DNA of 64,000 bases from positions 2,111,001 through 2,175,000 of the forward strand of contig OY282431.1 in NCBI GenBank assembly GCA_958296035.1. Direction: 5' to 3'. Shown here in pieces: positions 40,586 to 48,881 of this stretch. The first letter of the stretch is position 1, and the number at the start of each line of letters is the position of its first letter. The translations under genes and the position numbers were made by a program. This DNA comes from Paracoccaceae bacterium (GTDB lineage Bacteria > Pseudomonadota > Alphaproteobacteria > Rhodobacterales > Rhodobacteraceae). Under the pieces are notes generated by a model. The model was not told the DNA's origin, did not search any database, and saw only the letters and a program-made list of their open reading frames with translations.

Positions 40586-41809
40586 TTGGCAGACGAAGTG
40601 ACAGCATCAGAATTATGCGCCGACCTTCTGCGCATGGAATTCCTGAGAGGGATGAGTCGGGCAGCGGCAACCGTCAATGTTGTAACAACAGATGGCCCGG
40701 CAGGACGCTCAGGTGTCACGGTCTCCGCAATGACATCTGTCTCCGCAGAAGGCGATCACCCGGTACTCCTCGTGTGTGTCCACCATCTCAGCCCTGCATG
40801 CACGTCCATATTGGCTAATCGCGTATTCTGTGTAAACGTGCTGCGCGATGACCAGTCCCTGATTGCAGACACATTTGCTGGACGCATCAAGCCGTCCGGT
40901 GATGACAAGTTTTCGTGTACCAGTTGGCATACCGGCAGGACCGGCAGTCCCAGGGTGCAGGACCCCCTGGTGATATTCGATTGCGAGCTGTTCCAGGAAC
41001 TCAGGGTAGGAACGCACCACGTGATGATTGGCAAAGTAGTTGAAGCCTTTGTCCAAGGCGACCGATCTGCCCTGATCTATGCCAATCGCGCCTATGGATC
41101 ACCGTTGCGGCTGGATAACCAGATGGTCAGCCTCCGTCAGGAAGGAAGCAAGGACCTCTTGCGAATCGGCAGTTTCTTCACGGTCGGCCCTGCCTTTCTG
41201 CCCGAGCTGGTCTCTAGATTTGTCGCCGCCGAACCCGACGCCAGAATTTCGCTGGTTGAGGGGCACCAAGGACAGGTTCTTGAAGCTCTGCGGACCGACA
41301 GTTGCGATGTTGTGTTGACCTACGGAATTGATCTCGACAGGGGCTTTTCGGCATTGTTCCTGACCAGGCTGGCTCCCTATGTCCTGCTGTCGGGAAATCA
41401 TCCACTTGCGTCACGGTCAAGTCTTTCCCTCAATGAACTGGTTGAGGAACCCTTGATCTTGCTCGAAACGCCCCCAAGCAAGCAGTATTTCCTCGGCCTC
41501 TTCCATTCGATGGGACTCGAACCGAACGTGTGGATTCGCTCCGGTTCCTTCGAAATGGTACGAGGATTGGTCGGTCAGGGATTGGGCTACAGCGTGCTGG
41601 CCACGCGCCCTGGAGGTGATGCGACCTATGACGGACACAGTCTTGCCTGCGTGGAACTTGCTGACCCGGTTGTGGCAAGCCCGCTTGTGCTGGTTCACCG
41701 GACGGATACTCCATTAAAAGGTCTGGCCGGAACCTTTGCCAGATTGTGCAGCAGACATTTTGCCGATACCAATCAGTTTCCGGGGCGCGGAGAAGCCAAT
41801 GACGCATGA
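40586..41809 (+). CDS. Flavin reductase fused to a LysR-type effector-binding domain
   Basis: The 407-residue protein has two domains. Residues about 18-170 form an HpaC/RutF-like flavin reductase (SGVTVSAMTSVSAEGDHPVLL, CVNVLRDDQ, THHVMIGKV). Residues about 191-400 form a LysR substrate-binding domain (LLRIGSFFTVGPAFLPELVS, CDVVLTYGIDLD, EMVRGLVGQGLGYSVL). No helix-turn-helix is present. It should supply FADH2 to the monooxygenase, with effector binding possibly gating reduction. A precedent is the A. baumannii HPA hydroxylase reductase, which has a MarR-like sensor domain. The sensor domain resembles that of the LysR protein at 55067. The start is TTG with AGGA upstream; ATG 40634 is the alternative. 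Confidence 0.88.
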   Translation: MADEVTASELCADLLRMEFLRGMSRAAATVNVVTTDGPAGRSGVTVSAMTSVSAEGDHPVLLVCVHHLSPACTSILANRVFCVNVLRDDQSLIADTFAGRIKPSGDDKFSCTSWHTGRTGSPRVQDPLVIFDCELFQELRVGTHHVMIGKVVEAFVQGDRSALIYANRAYGSPLRLDNQMVSLRQEGSKDLLRIGSFFTVGPAFLPELVSRFVAAEPDARISLVEGHQGQVLEALRTDSCDVVLTYGIDLDRGFSALFLTRLAPYVLLSGNHPLASRSSLSLNELVEEPLILLETPPSKQYFLGLFHSMGLEPNVWIRSGSFEMVRGLVGQGLGYSVLATRPGGDATYDGHSLACVELADPVVASPLVLVHRTDTPLKGLAGTFARLCSRHFADTNQFPGRGEANDA

Positions 41810-42224
41810 CAGGAAGCGCAAATTCAATACACGGGAAACATACCCTGAACAGAACCTCGACAACGACTTTTGCCAGGCGGTCGTGGCTCGTGGCACGACA
41901 GTCTTTCTGCGCGGTCAGGTCTCCCAAGACCTGGAAACGCGGGAATCCCTGCATCCCAATGATCCAGGAATGCAGACTCGCAAGGCAATGCAGAACATAA
42001 GGATGCTGCTTGCGGAATGTGGAAGCCAACTGGACCATGTGTGCAGAAACGTCGTCTATCTCACTGACATCAGGCACCGCGAAGCGGTCTATCAGGAAAT
42101 GGGCAGGTGGATGAAGGGTGTGTACCCCTGTTCGACCGGCATTGTTGTCACGGCCCTGGCCAGACCCGAATGGCTTGTCGAAATCGAAGTCACCGCGGTA
42201 ATTCCGGAGGTACAGGACCAGTGA
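41799..42224 (+). CDS. RidA/YjgF/YER057c/UK114 family protein
   Basis: This 141-residue protein belongs to the family of enamine/imine deaminases and related hydrolases; RutC of the pyrimidine-degrading Rut pathway is a member. Landmarks are FCQAVVARGTTVFLRGQVSQ, MQNIRMLLAECGSQLDHVCRNVVYLTD and a C-terminal RPEWLVEIEVTAVIPE carrying the substrate-binding Arg/Glu region. The ATG at 41799 follows GGAG and overlaps the stop of the reductase fusion by 11 bases, so the two are translationally coupled. It may clear a reactive imine or hydrolyse an intermediate of the pathway. Confidence 0.9.
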   Translation: MTHDRKRKFNTRETYPEQNLDNDFCQAVVARGTTVFLRGQVSQDLETRESLHPNDPGMQTRKAMQNIRMLLAECGSQLDHVCRNVVYLTDIRHREAVYQEMGRWMKGVYPCSTGIVVTALARPEWLVEIEVTAVIPEVQDQ

Positions 42225-42901
42225 CGTTTTCGATTGCCGGGCGCTGCACGCGCACCGGAATGCTTGGTGTCGCAATCACGACGTCATCCATCTGTGTTGG
42301 CAGCCGTTGCCCCTGGGTTCGAAGTCATGCTGGTGCTGTTTCTACGCAAAATGTCACCTTGCCTTCCATCGGTCCCCGATTTCTTGATCGGGTTGCGACG
42401 GGTATTGCTGCACCGGATGCCCTGGCAGGCGTGATGGAAGAGACACCATATCCCGAGTATCGGCAGGTCGTCGGCATTGATGCAAGCGGACATACGGCCT
42501 ATTTCGACGGCGCAAACACGCTCGGTCGCAACGCTGTGGCAGAAGGAGCGAACTGCATTGCAGCCGGCAATCTGTTGCGCTCTGTCAAGCTTCCAGGAGC
42601 CATGGTTGACAGCTTTTCCAATAGCTCGCAACACCACCTGGCAGAACGCCTGTTGATAGCCATCGAATGTGGACTTTATGAATGCGGCGGGGAAGAGGGC
42701 AAGGTTCATTCGGCCGCATTGCTGGTGGCAGAGGCACAGGAGTGGCCACTGGTTGACCTGAGGGTAGACTGGGATGAACAAGACCCGGTTACCAGCCTTC
42801 GCGCCCTCTGGACCGACTACAGTCCTCAAATGAACGACTACACGCTGCGTGCCCTTGACCCCTGCGAAGCGCCAGCTTTCGGCGTACCGGGCGATGAATA
42901 G
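42221..42901 (+). CDS. DUF1028 family protein (Ntn-hydrolase-like)
   Basis: The 226-residue product begins VTFSIAGRCTRTGMLGVAIT, the standard DUF1028 opening. It continues with RCPWVRSHAGAVSTQNVTLP, RQVVGIDASGHTAYFDG and a GEEGKVHSAALLVA segment. The family resembles N-terminal-nucleophile hydrolases but has no firm function. The GTG start overlaps the RidA stop as GTGA, and GGAGG lies 9 bases upstream. DUF1028 next to RidA is a recurrent pairing as far as I know, which supports a joint step in amine or amide breakdown. Confidence 0.88.
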   Translation: MTFSIAGRCTRTGMLGVAITTSSICVGSRCPWVRSHAGAVSTQNVTLPSIGPRFLDRVATGIAAPDALAGVMEETPYPEYRQVVGIDASGHTAYFDGANTLGRNAVAEGANCIAAGNLLRSVKLPGAMVDSFSNSSQHHLAERLLIAIECGLYECGGEEGKVHSAALLVAEAQEWPLVDLRVDWDEQDPVTSLRALWTDYSPQMNDYTLRALDPCEAPAFGVPGDE

Positions 42902-43203
42902 AATTTGGTTTGGAGAATTCTGAACAGACTATCCCGCTTCAGAAACCGACACTGCGGCTGGACCGAAATTCTGCCTTGCGGGCAAACAAGGGCTTGCGGC
43001 ATGATCTCGGCGCCATGACGCTCCCGGCTTCTTGGAAACTGCCGAAGAAATGTTACGAAAGGTCCCCGGGTTGTCTGCTGCCGTCCGGTCCCGTGTGCAG
43101 GCGCTGCCATGGGCTGGACTTTACGCATGCCCCGGACTGGAAACCTCGATTTCAACGTGCAGATAGTGCCCGTTCGCAAGTGTTCAGATAGGGAATCTCC
43201 GTC
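42902..43203. other. No recognisable gene
   Basis: The spacer between the DUF1028 gene and the mttB homologue has no supported frame. It ends with AGGGA at 43190-43194, taken as the ribosome site of the next gene. Confidence 0.45.
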
Positions 43204-44724
43204 ATAACCCGGACAGGAAGAACTCGACGGCGCCGTGCATCGGCAACATTCAGCCGCAAGCCACCTGAGCTGTCAAGGCGCAGCACGAGGGGTGGTCGGT
43301 TCAAACCCCTCACCGGTTCGCGCCTGCAACAGATTGAGCTGGCTGCTAGAGGGATTCTACAGAACATTGGCTGCAGCTGTGACAGTGAACTCATCACTGG
43401 ACTTCTGTGCAGTGCCGGAGCCGTCAGACTCAAGAACAACCGTATCGGCTTTCCCGACAAATTGATCGAAGCTGCCCTATCTGCCGGGAACCGACAGCTG
43501 GTACTGTGCGGGCAAGACCCGGTTCACGATCTGAAACTAAGACGAGATCAGGTGTATCTCGGCACCGGAGGTGCCTCACCCCACGTCATCGATCTTGAGA
43601 CCGGTGCATATCGACCGTCATCGCTCCAGGACCTCTATGACCTGGCGCGCCTTGTGGACGGGCTGAACAACATCCATTTTTTCAGCCGACCGGTTGTAGC
43701 CGGAGATATGGACACACCGAAGCTGCTTGACATCAATACTGCGTTCGTGGCCCTCAAGGGGACTTCGAAACATGTATGCACGAGCATTTCCTGGCCCTCG
43801 CATGTCAGTCTCATTGCAGAGATGTGCTATGCCATTGCCGGCAGCCGGGAAGCCTTCATGGAACGCCCGTTCCTTTCGGTCCTGGTTAACCATGTGGCAT
43901 CTCCACTACGGCTGGTAGGCGAGGCCTGCGAGGTGCTCGTTGCCGCGATTCGGCATGGCCTGCCTGTACACATCAACAGTTTCTCCCTCTTGGGCGCATC
44001 GACACCGGTCACAATCGCAGGGACGCTTGCACAAAACATCGCCGAAACAATTGCTGGAGTCGTGCTCGCTTACAGCGTCAATCCAGCAGCTGCTTTCGTG
44101 TTCGGACCACGGCCGATGGTAACTGATCTACGCACCGGCGCACTGACGGGTGGCGGTGGTGAGCAGGCTTTCCTGACTGCCTCTGCTGTTCAGTTGTCCA
44201 GGCACCTTGACTTGCCGAACTCAACAATTGCTGGTGCAACCGACAGCAAGATAGCCGATGCCCAGAGCGGGTATGAGAAATCCCTTTCCGTGACGATGGC
44301 TGCGCACGCCGGTTGCAATCTGATAACCCAGGCCTGTGGAACACAGGCCAGCCTGATGGCATGCTCCTACGGTGGCATGGTCGTAGACAATGATATGCTC
44401 GGATCCATTCTCCGCAGCCTGCACAGGCACGACCTTGGAGCAGTGGACGCGGTTGAAGAATCGATCCTCGAGGCAGTAGAGGGCGATGGTCACTTCCTGG
44501 GGCACCCGGAAACTATACGACGCATGAAAACCGATTTTCTTTACCCGCAGGTTGCAGACCGCAAATCGCACGAAGCCTGGATAGAGGACGGATCCCGCCA
44601 GGTCATTGACAGGGCTCGAGACCTGGCAAGTTCAATACTGCGGCAGCAGCGTCCGTCACACCTTGATGCAAGCATCGAGGCCGGACTGCGCAAGAAATTC
44701 CCGATACGACTTCCAGACAAATAG
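43204..44724 (+). CDS. MttB-family corrinoid-dependent methyltransferase homologue, apparent ATA start
   Basis: The protein resembles the trimethylamine/glycine-betaine methyltransferase family, which moves a methyl group from a quaternary or tertiary amine to a corrinoid protein. No in-frame amber codon is present, so it is of the non-pyrrolysine (betaine-type) class. Landmarks are HFFSRPVVAGDM, VSLIAEMCYAIAGS, FVFGPRPMVTDLRTGALTGG and GACGTQAS-like QACGTQASLM. Homology begins well before the first TTG (43462): RFKPLTGSRLQQIELAARGI is in frame upstream, down to a stop at 43189. No ATG/GTG/TTG occurs there. ATA 43204 has AGGGA nine bases upstream and precedes the Arg-rich TRTGRTRRRR typical of the family. 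No corrinoid-protein gene is in the window. Confidence 0.8.
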   Translation: MTRTGRTRRRRASATFSRKPPELSRRSTRGGRFKPLTGSRLQQIELAARGILQNIGCSCDSELITGLLCSAGAVRLKNNRIGFPDKLIEAALSAGNRQLVLCGQDPVHDLKLRRDQVYLGTGGASPHVIDLETGAYRPSSLQDLYDLARLVDGLNNIHFFSRPVVAGDMDTPKLLDINTAFVALKGTSKHVCTSISWPSHVSLIAEMCYAIAGSREAFMERPFLSVLVNHVASPLRLVGEACEVLVAAIRHGLPVHINSFSLLGASTPVTIAGTLAQNIAETIAGVVLAYSVNPAAAFVFGPRPMVTDLRTGALTGGGGEQAFLTASAVQLSRHLDLPNSTIAGATDSKIADAQSGYEKSLSVTMAAHAGCNLITQACGTQASLMACSYGGMVVDNDMLGSILRSLHRHDLGAVDAVEESILEAVEGDGHFLGHPETIRRMKTDFLYPQVADRKSHEAWIEDGSRQVIDRARDLASSILRQQRPSHLDASIEAGLRKKFPIRLPDK

Positions 44725-44766
44725 GGATCTTGCCCAATCTCCGGTATGCGACGCTGTCTGTACAAT

Positions 44767-44841
44767 GTATGCGGGCAAACGAGTATGTCCCTGTAAGCTG
44801 TTGACGATCAGTATCTGTTCTCCGATCATCTGAGGCCGATC
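44767..44841 (-). repeat. Left arm of a 75-bp inverted repeat around the restriction gene
   Basis: Read on the minus strand this arm matches 48706-48780 in 65 of 75 positions without gaps, including TGATCGTCAACAGCTTA and GATCGGCCTCAGATG. Similarity ends abruptly on both sides. It begins 43 bases after the mttB homologue. Confidence 0.75.
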
Positions 44842-45596
44842 AAAACCGCAACACAGATGGAGACAAGGCCCATGGAGAACGGCATTGCACAAACACCACT
44901 CACCCCAACGGAGCGCCCGGAGGCTGCAAGAGGCCCTCCCGCAATAGCTGTCTGCATGCTGCCAATGCTGCTCTGACCCGCCCTCGCGGTTGAGGCGCAG
45001 GAAGAATGATGTTGGCATTGATTCCGACAGGTCCAGGCATCTGGTCCCGGTGGTGCACATCCGTTAGAATTGCCGAACCGGTCCGTTTGCTATCTGGCAC
45101 CGGGAGAGGCGATTGGCAGGCGTTAGGCCTATCGCATAATTCAGCTTGGGCGTTGTGCGCCAGTCGGCTGGTGATATTGCCAAGTGGGTCTTTACGTTGC
45201 ATAGTCGCGATCATCGGGGTTCCGCCCTCTTGGATTTATAACTACGCCTAGAACTACTGGTTTTGGCGCCGAAGGGAACTCCCGCTTTCATGTGCAGATG
45301 GCAGGATTGCGACAGTATTCTTGGAAAGCTGAAGACCCTGTCACGATGGGTGTGAAAGGGGCGCGAAACAGGGGGTTGAAACCGCCCGAATCAGCCGCTT
45401 GGGGCGCAAGGGGATAAATCCTTGTCTCAATACGAGATGTGCCCCCCTCCAACAGCATGGAAATTGACTTGCTGCAATAGGTTTGCAAGAGGCGCATAAG
45501 AGTGGTTACGCCTACACACGCTGATAGCGACATATGAACGCGCTGCGAAGACTACGGCTTTGGAGGAACGGATGAACACCGGGCAGGAGAAGATGC
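44842..45596. other. Left flank of the restriction islet, no gene recognised
   Basis: Frames here are short and lack motifs on both strands. Two G-rich segments at about 45356-45415 could fold, but I see no known RNA. The stretch lies inside the inverted repeat and probably belongs to the inserted segment. Confidence 0.45.
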
Positions 45597-48500
45597 TTGC
45601 CGTTGAGTAGAGTGCGGCTGCGAACCACAGCGCCAATTCCCTGTGAGGCACTGTCCCGAGCGAAAGCGCTTCTGAATGGTGGCTCGAACGAAGCAAACAT
45701 TCGCAACCGCCTTTGCCGCTTGCTTGATGCGCTTGCCGACGAGTACATCCTGGAACACCCCATAGGCGGTGGCCGTGCCGACATCTACCTACCGCGTCAC
45801 CGCACCATTATCGAGACCAAAGCGATCGGCGGTGCCGACGCGCCAGCTGAGGCTCCTGCAGGTGGCAATGAGTCGCCGTTTGAGCAGCTTGACCGGTATA
45901 TGCGGGCCGAGATCGGCGGTGTCAGGTCATCCCTGTTCGCCGATGAAAGCGACCGCTCCTGGACCGGCATTCTGACCGACGGGAAGGTCTGGCACAGCTG
46001 GTCGTATATGCACCGCGACAACCCGTCGGCACAGGAGGAGAAGCAGGACTTCAAACCCAATAATGGCCAGGAACTTGTCGAATGGTTAACCCAGGTGCTG
46101 AAAGGTGATCTTGTCGGCAAGCCGTGGATACCGGCAAATCCGGTTGATCTGTTCGCCAAGCATGCAAAGTCTTTGCGAGCTGTTTACAACGAATTGACAG
46201 GTCGGCAAGCCGTAGAGACGGAAACCAAGCTTGCCTTGTGGCGCGACATGCTGCGCAGCTCCGGCATGGAGCCGCAAACGGATGCTGCTCGCCACAGCCT
46301 GTTCCGTACACATTCCTTTCTGATAGCACTGGCCCGCGGCGTGGTGTGGACGATGGAACACCCGCATGAGGAGCCGGACCCGACAGCTCTGCTGGGCGAC
46401 GGCATCGTGTCCTGGATCGTGCAAACAACCGTTGGCCGCCAATGGGCAGCTGGGTTGTTCGAGACAATATGCGGGTTTGAGTGGCGGCAGCGTCGCGGCG
46501 ACGTGCTGCGCCCGCTTTACGAGGCGTTTGTCGGCAGTGATGATCGTAAGGACTTCGGCGAGGTTTACACGCCGGACTGGCTGGCCGAGCTTGTAGTCAA
46601 CGAAGTGCTTGACGAGGATTGGTGTGGACGTGCACTTGATGCCGCGCTTGGCGAGATAGTCAATCATCAACCCTTGCGCGGGGTCGGCGTTCTCGACCCG
46701 TGCTGCGGATCCGGTACGTTCCTTTATCACGCCGCCAGGCGGCTTCTGGATCATCCCGACATCTCCCGTCAGCCGTCCGGCAGGCAGGCAGACATTGTCA
46801 GCCGCCTGGTGTGCGGCATAGATATCCATCCTGTGGCCTGCGAGTTTGCCCGAGCGACACTGCTGCGGGCGCTCCCTGCCGAGCCGCCCGGCGGCGATGC
46901 AGCCTTGCGGATCTGGAACGGCGACTCACTACTGCTGCATGGTGCCGAAGATCAGTCCCTGTTTGCCCCGCAAAATGGCGAGGTGGTGTTCGTGTCACCG
47001 GCCGGAAGCGAGATCCGGCTGCCGGAAGCGTTCGTCACGCGGCCGGATTTTGCCAGCCTGATCAAGGCAATGACGGATAGCGCTACCGAGGAGCAGCCAC
47101 TACCGGCATATATCAAGAACAGCGTGCAGGATGATGCCGACCAGAACCAGCTGCGCGCCAGGCACGCTACCTTGCAGGCGATCATCAGGGACGAGGGCAA
47201 CTCGGTGTGGACCTGGTTCATGCAGCAGACAGTCGGTCCCTATCTGCTGGCCCGGCACAAGGTTGACCGCCTTGTCTCCAATCCGCCCTGGGTCAAGATG
47301 GCGACCATTCAGCACCAGACCCGCAAGCGGCGTCTCGAGGATTTTGCCAGGGAGATGGCACTGTGGCAGGGTGGTATACAGGCTCCGCATACAGATATCG
47401 CACAACTCTTTGTCAAGCGCAGCCGCGAGCAGTATCTGAATGATCGCCGGCATGATCCGGCGGCATGGGTCGTCAAGCACTCGGCGATCAAGAGCGGCAA
47501 CTGGCAAAAGCTCCGACAATGGCGGTCAGAGGAAGTGCCGACCGGCCAGATACTTGATCTGGCTCCGGCGCAGGTGTTTGGTGGTGGTGATGCACAGAAA
47601 TCCTGCGTGCTGATCGACAACATGCGTACCTCACTTGGCAGAGATGTGCCGACCCTTGTGGCCAGATGCCCATCCGGCCGACCGGATACCGGCTCGACAC
47701 TGCAGGCGGCGAATGAACGCATCGAATGGGAGGTGCCCGAGGCGCCATTGCCGGAGGGGGAGTCCGGTTACAACGGCCTATTCAGACAGGGAGCCACCAT
47801 TGTTCCGCATGTTCTGGCCCTTGCCGACCGGATCGCAGGTGGTGGTGAAACCAGAACTGTCACCACCCGTCGCTCAGTACAGCCACCGTGGAGGGCGGTG
47901 CACTCCCAGACGGTCGAGACCCCTGCAAGCTGGCTGGCTCCACTCTTGCGTTCGGAACATCTGTTACCATTTGCGCTGGCCCCGGAGGCGCCGGACCGAG
48001 CCATCGTACCGGTTGATGGTGAGGGGCAGTTGCTGGATAAGGAAGCCGCTCTTGCAAATCATGGATGGCGGGAACTGAATAACATCTACCGGGAATTCCG
48101 GGGGCACGGTCAAAGTACGCCCACCAGTCTCCTGCAGAACCTTGACCATCATGGAAAGGCATCGCGCCAGCTTCCGCTTGTGCGGACTGAGAGGGGTGTT
48201 CCGCTCGCCCGTGTGATTTATCCGGTGTCGGGAGACATCATGCGCGCCTGCAGGGCAGGCTCTGATACGGAGCTGATCGATAGCACAATCTATCATGCCA
48301 CATTCGATGCGCCTGAAGAAGCTGCTTATCTCGTGGCATTACTGAATGCGCCGGCGCTCAATCCTGCCTTTGTGCAGTCACGACGCAGTGGCCGGGATTT
48401 TCACCTTCATCCATGGCGAAGGGTGCCTATCCCTCACTTTGACCCCGGCTGCAGGCTGCATTGCGAGATCGCAGAGTTCTGTGTGGAGATTGAAGATGAG

Positions 48501-48638
48501 ACCGACGCATTCCTGGCTGCGCAGCAAGGTAACCTGCCGCGCAGCCAGATCGGCCGCTCGAAGCAGATCAGACAGTCCGGACTGTTTGCCCGCCTGGATG
48601 ATATGGCAAGGCAGTTGATGCCGGAACAGTGCCCTTAG
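45597..48638 (+). CDS. Type IIG-like restriction endonuclease-methyltransferase (Eco57I-like)
   Basis: This 1013-residue single-chain protein combines nuclease and methyltransferase. The N-terminus has a PD-(D/E)xK core: GGGRADIYLP with Asp62 and IIETK with Glu73 and Lys75. A helical linker follows, then the N6-adenine methylase with motif I VLDPCCGSGTFLYHAA (about residue 365) and motif IV NPPW (about 562). The remaining C-terminal 350 residues likely hold target recognition. It needs no partner, fitting a solitary defence gene. The start is TTG with GGAG eight bases upstream. PglX-like BREX methylases are an alternative, but no BREX genes are present. The gene is intact and framed by inverted repeats. 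Confidence 0.85.
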   Translation: MPLSRVRLRTTAPIPCEALSRAKALLNGGSNEANIRNRLCRLLDALADEYILEHPIGGGRADIYLPRHRTIIETKAIGGADAPAEAPAGGNESPFEQLDRYMRAEIGGVRSSLFADESDRSWTGILTDGKVWHSWSYMHRDNPSAQEEKQDFKPNNGQELVEWLTQVLKGDLVGKPWIPANPVDLFAKHAKSLRAVYNELTGRQAVETETKLALWRDMLRSSGMEPQTDAARHSLFRTHSFLIALARGVVWTMEHPHEEPDPTALLGDGIVSWIVQTTVGRQWAAGLFETICGFEWRQRRGDVLRPLYEAFVGSDDRKDFGEVYTPDWLAELVVNEVLDEDWCGRALDAALGEIVNHQPLRGVGVLDPCCGSGTFLYHAARRLLDHPDISRQPSGRQADIVSRLVCGIDIHPVACEFARATLLRALPAEPPGGDAALRIWNGDSLLLHGAEDQSLFAPQNGEVVFVSPAGSEIRLPEAFVTRPDFASLIKAMTDSATEEQPLPAYIKNSVQDDADQNQLRARHATLQAIIRDEGNSVWTWFMQQTVGPYLLARHKVDRLVSNPPWVKMATIQHQTRKRRLEDFAREMALWQGGIQAPHTDIAQLFVKRSREQYLNDRRHDPAAWVVKHSAIKSGNWQKLRQWRSEEVPTGQILDLAPAQVFGGGDAQKSCVLIDNMRTSLGRDVPTLVARCPSGRPDTGSTLQAANERIEWEVPEAPLPEGESGYNGLFRQGATIVPHVLALADRIAGGGETRTVTTRRSVQPPWRAVHSQTVETPASWLAPLLRSEHLLPFALAPEAPDRAIVPVDGEGQLLDKEAALANHGWRELNNIYREFRGHGQSTPTSLLQNLDHHGKASRQLPLVRTERGVPLARVIYPVSGDIMRACRAGSDTELIDSTIYHATFDAPEEAAYLVALLNAPALNPAFVQSRRSGRDFHLHPWRRVPIPHFDPGCRLHCEIAEFCVEIEDETDAFLAAQQGNLPRSQIGRSKQIRQSGLFARLDDMARQLMPEQCP

Positions 48639-48705
48639 GTGTGATTTAGTGCCAAAGTCGGACATGCTCCCGGCGTGGATTTTTCCACACGGGATTTTCA
48701 TGCTG

Positions 48706-48780
48706 GATCGGCCTCAGATGCTCGGAGACCAGATCCTGATCGTCAACAGCTTATAGGGGCATGCGCGTTAGCCCGCTTAC
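48706..48780 (+). repeat. Right arm of the 75-bp inverted repeat
   Basis: This arm pairs with 44767-44841 in opposite orientation at 87 percent identity. It starts 67 bases after the restriction gene and ends 101 bases before the end of the demethylase gene. A short GTGGA-TTTT-TCCAC hairpin lies at 48675-48688, between the gene and the arm. Confidence 0.75.
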
Positions 48781-48881
48781 GGCACAACATGTTGCACAAC
48801 AACCACACGACGGTTCCTTTGCTGGTAAACAGAATTGCCTTGCTGGAATGCAGGGCCGCAACCGCGTGCAGCACGTTGCCT

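Noticed and set aside
40586..41809. A helix-turn-helix in the reductase-LysR fusion
   Set aside because: The linker (about residues 170-190) is too short and polar for one, so it is not a transcription factor by itself.
43462..44724. mttB homologue starting at TTG 43462
   Set aside because: Clear family homology continues in frame for about 86 residues upstream, so this start would cut into the fold.
44656..45060. 134-codon minus-strand frame across the left inverted-repeat arm
   Set aside because: The right arm carries stops in the corresponding frame and no family motif is present, so the repeat is not conserved as coding sequence.
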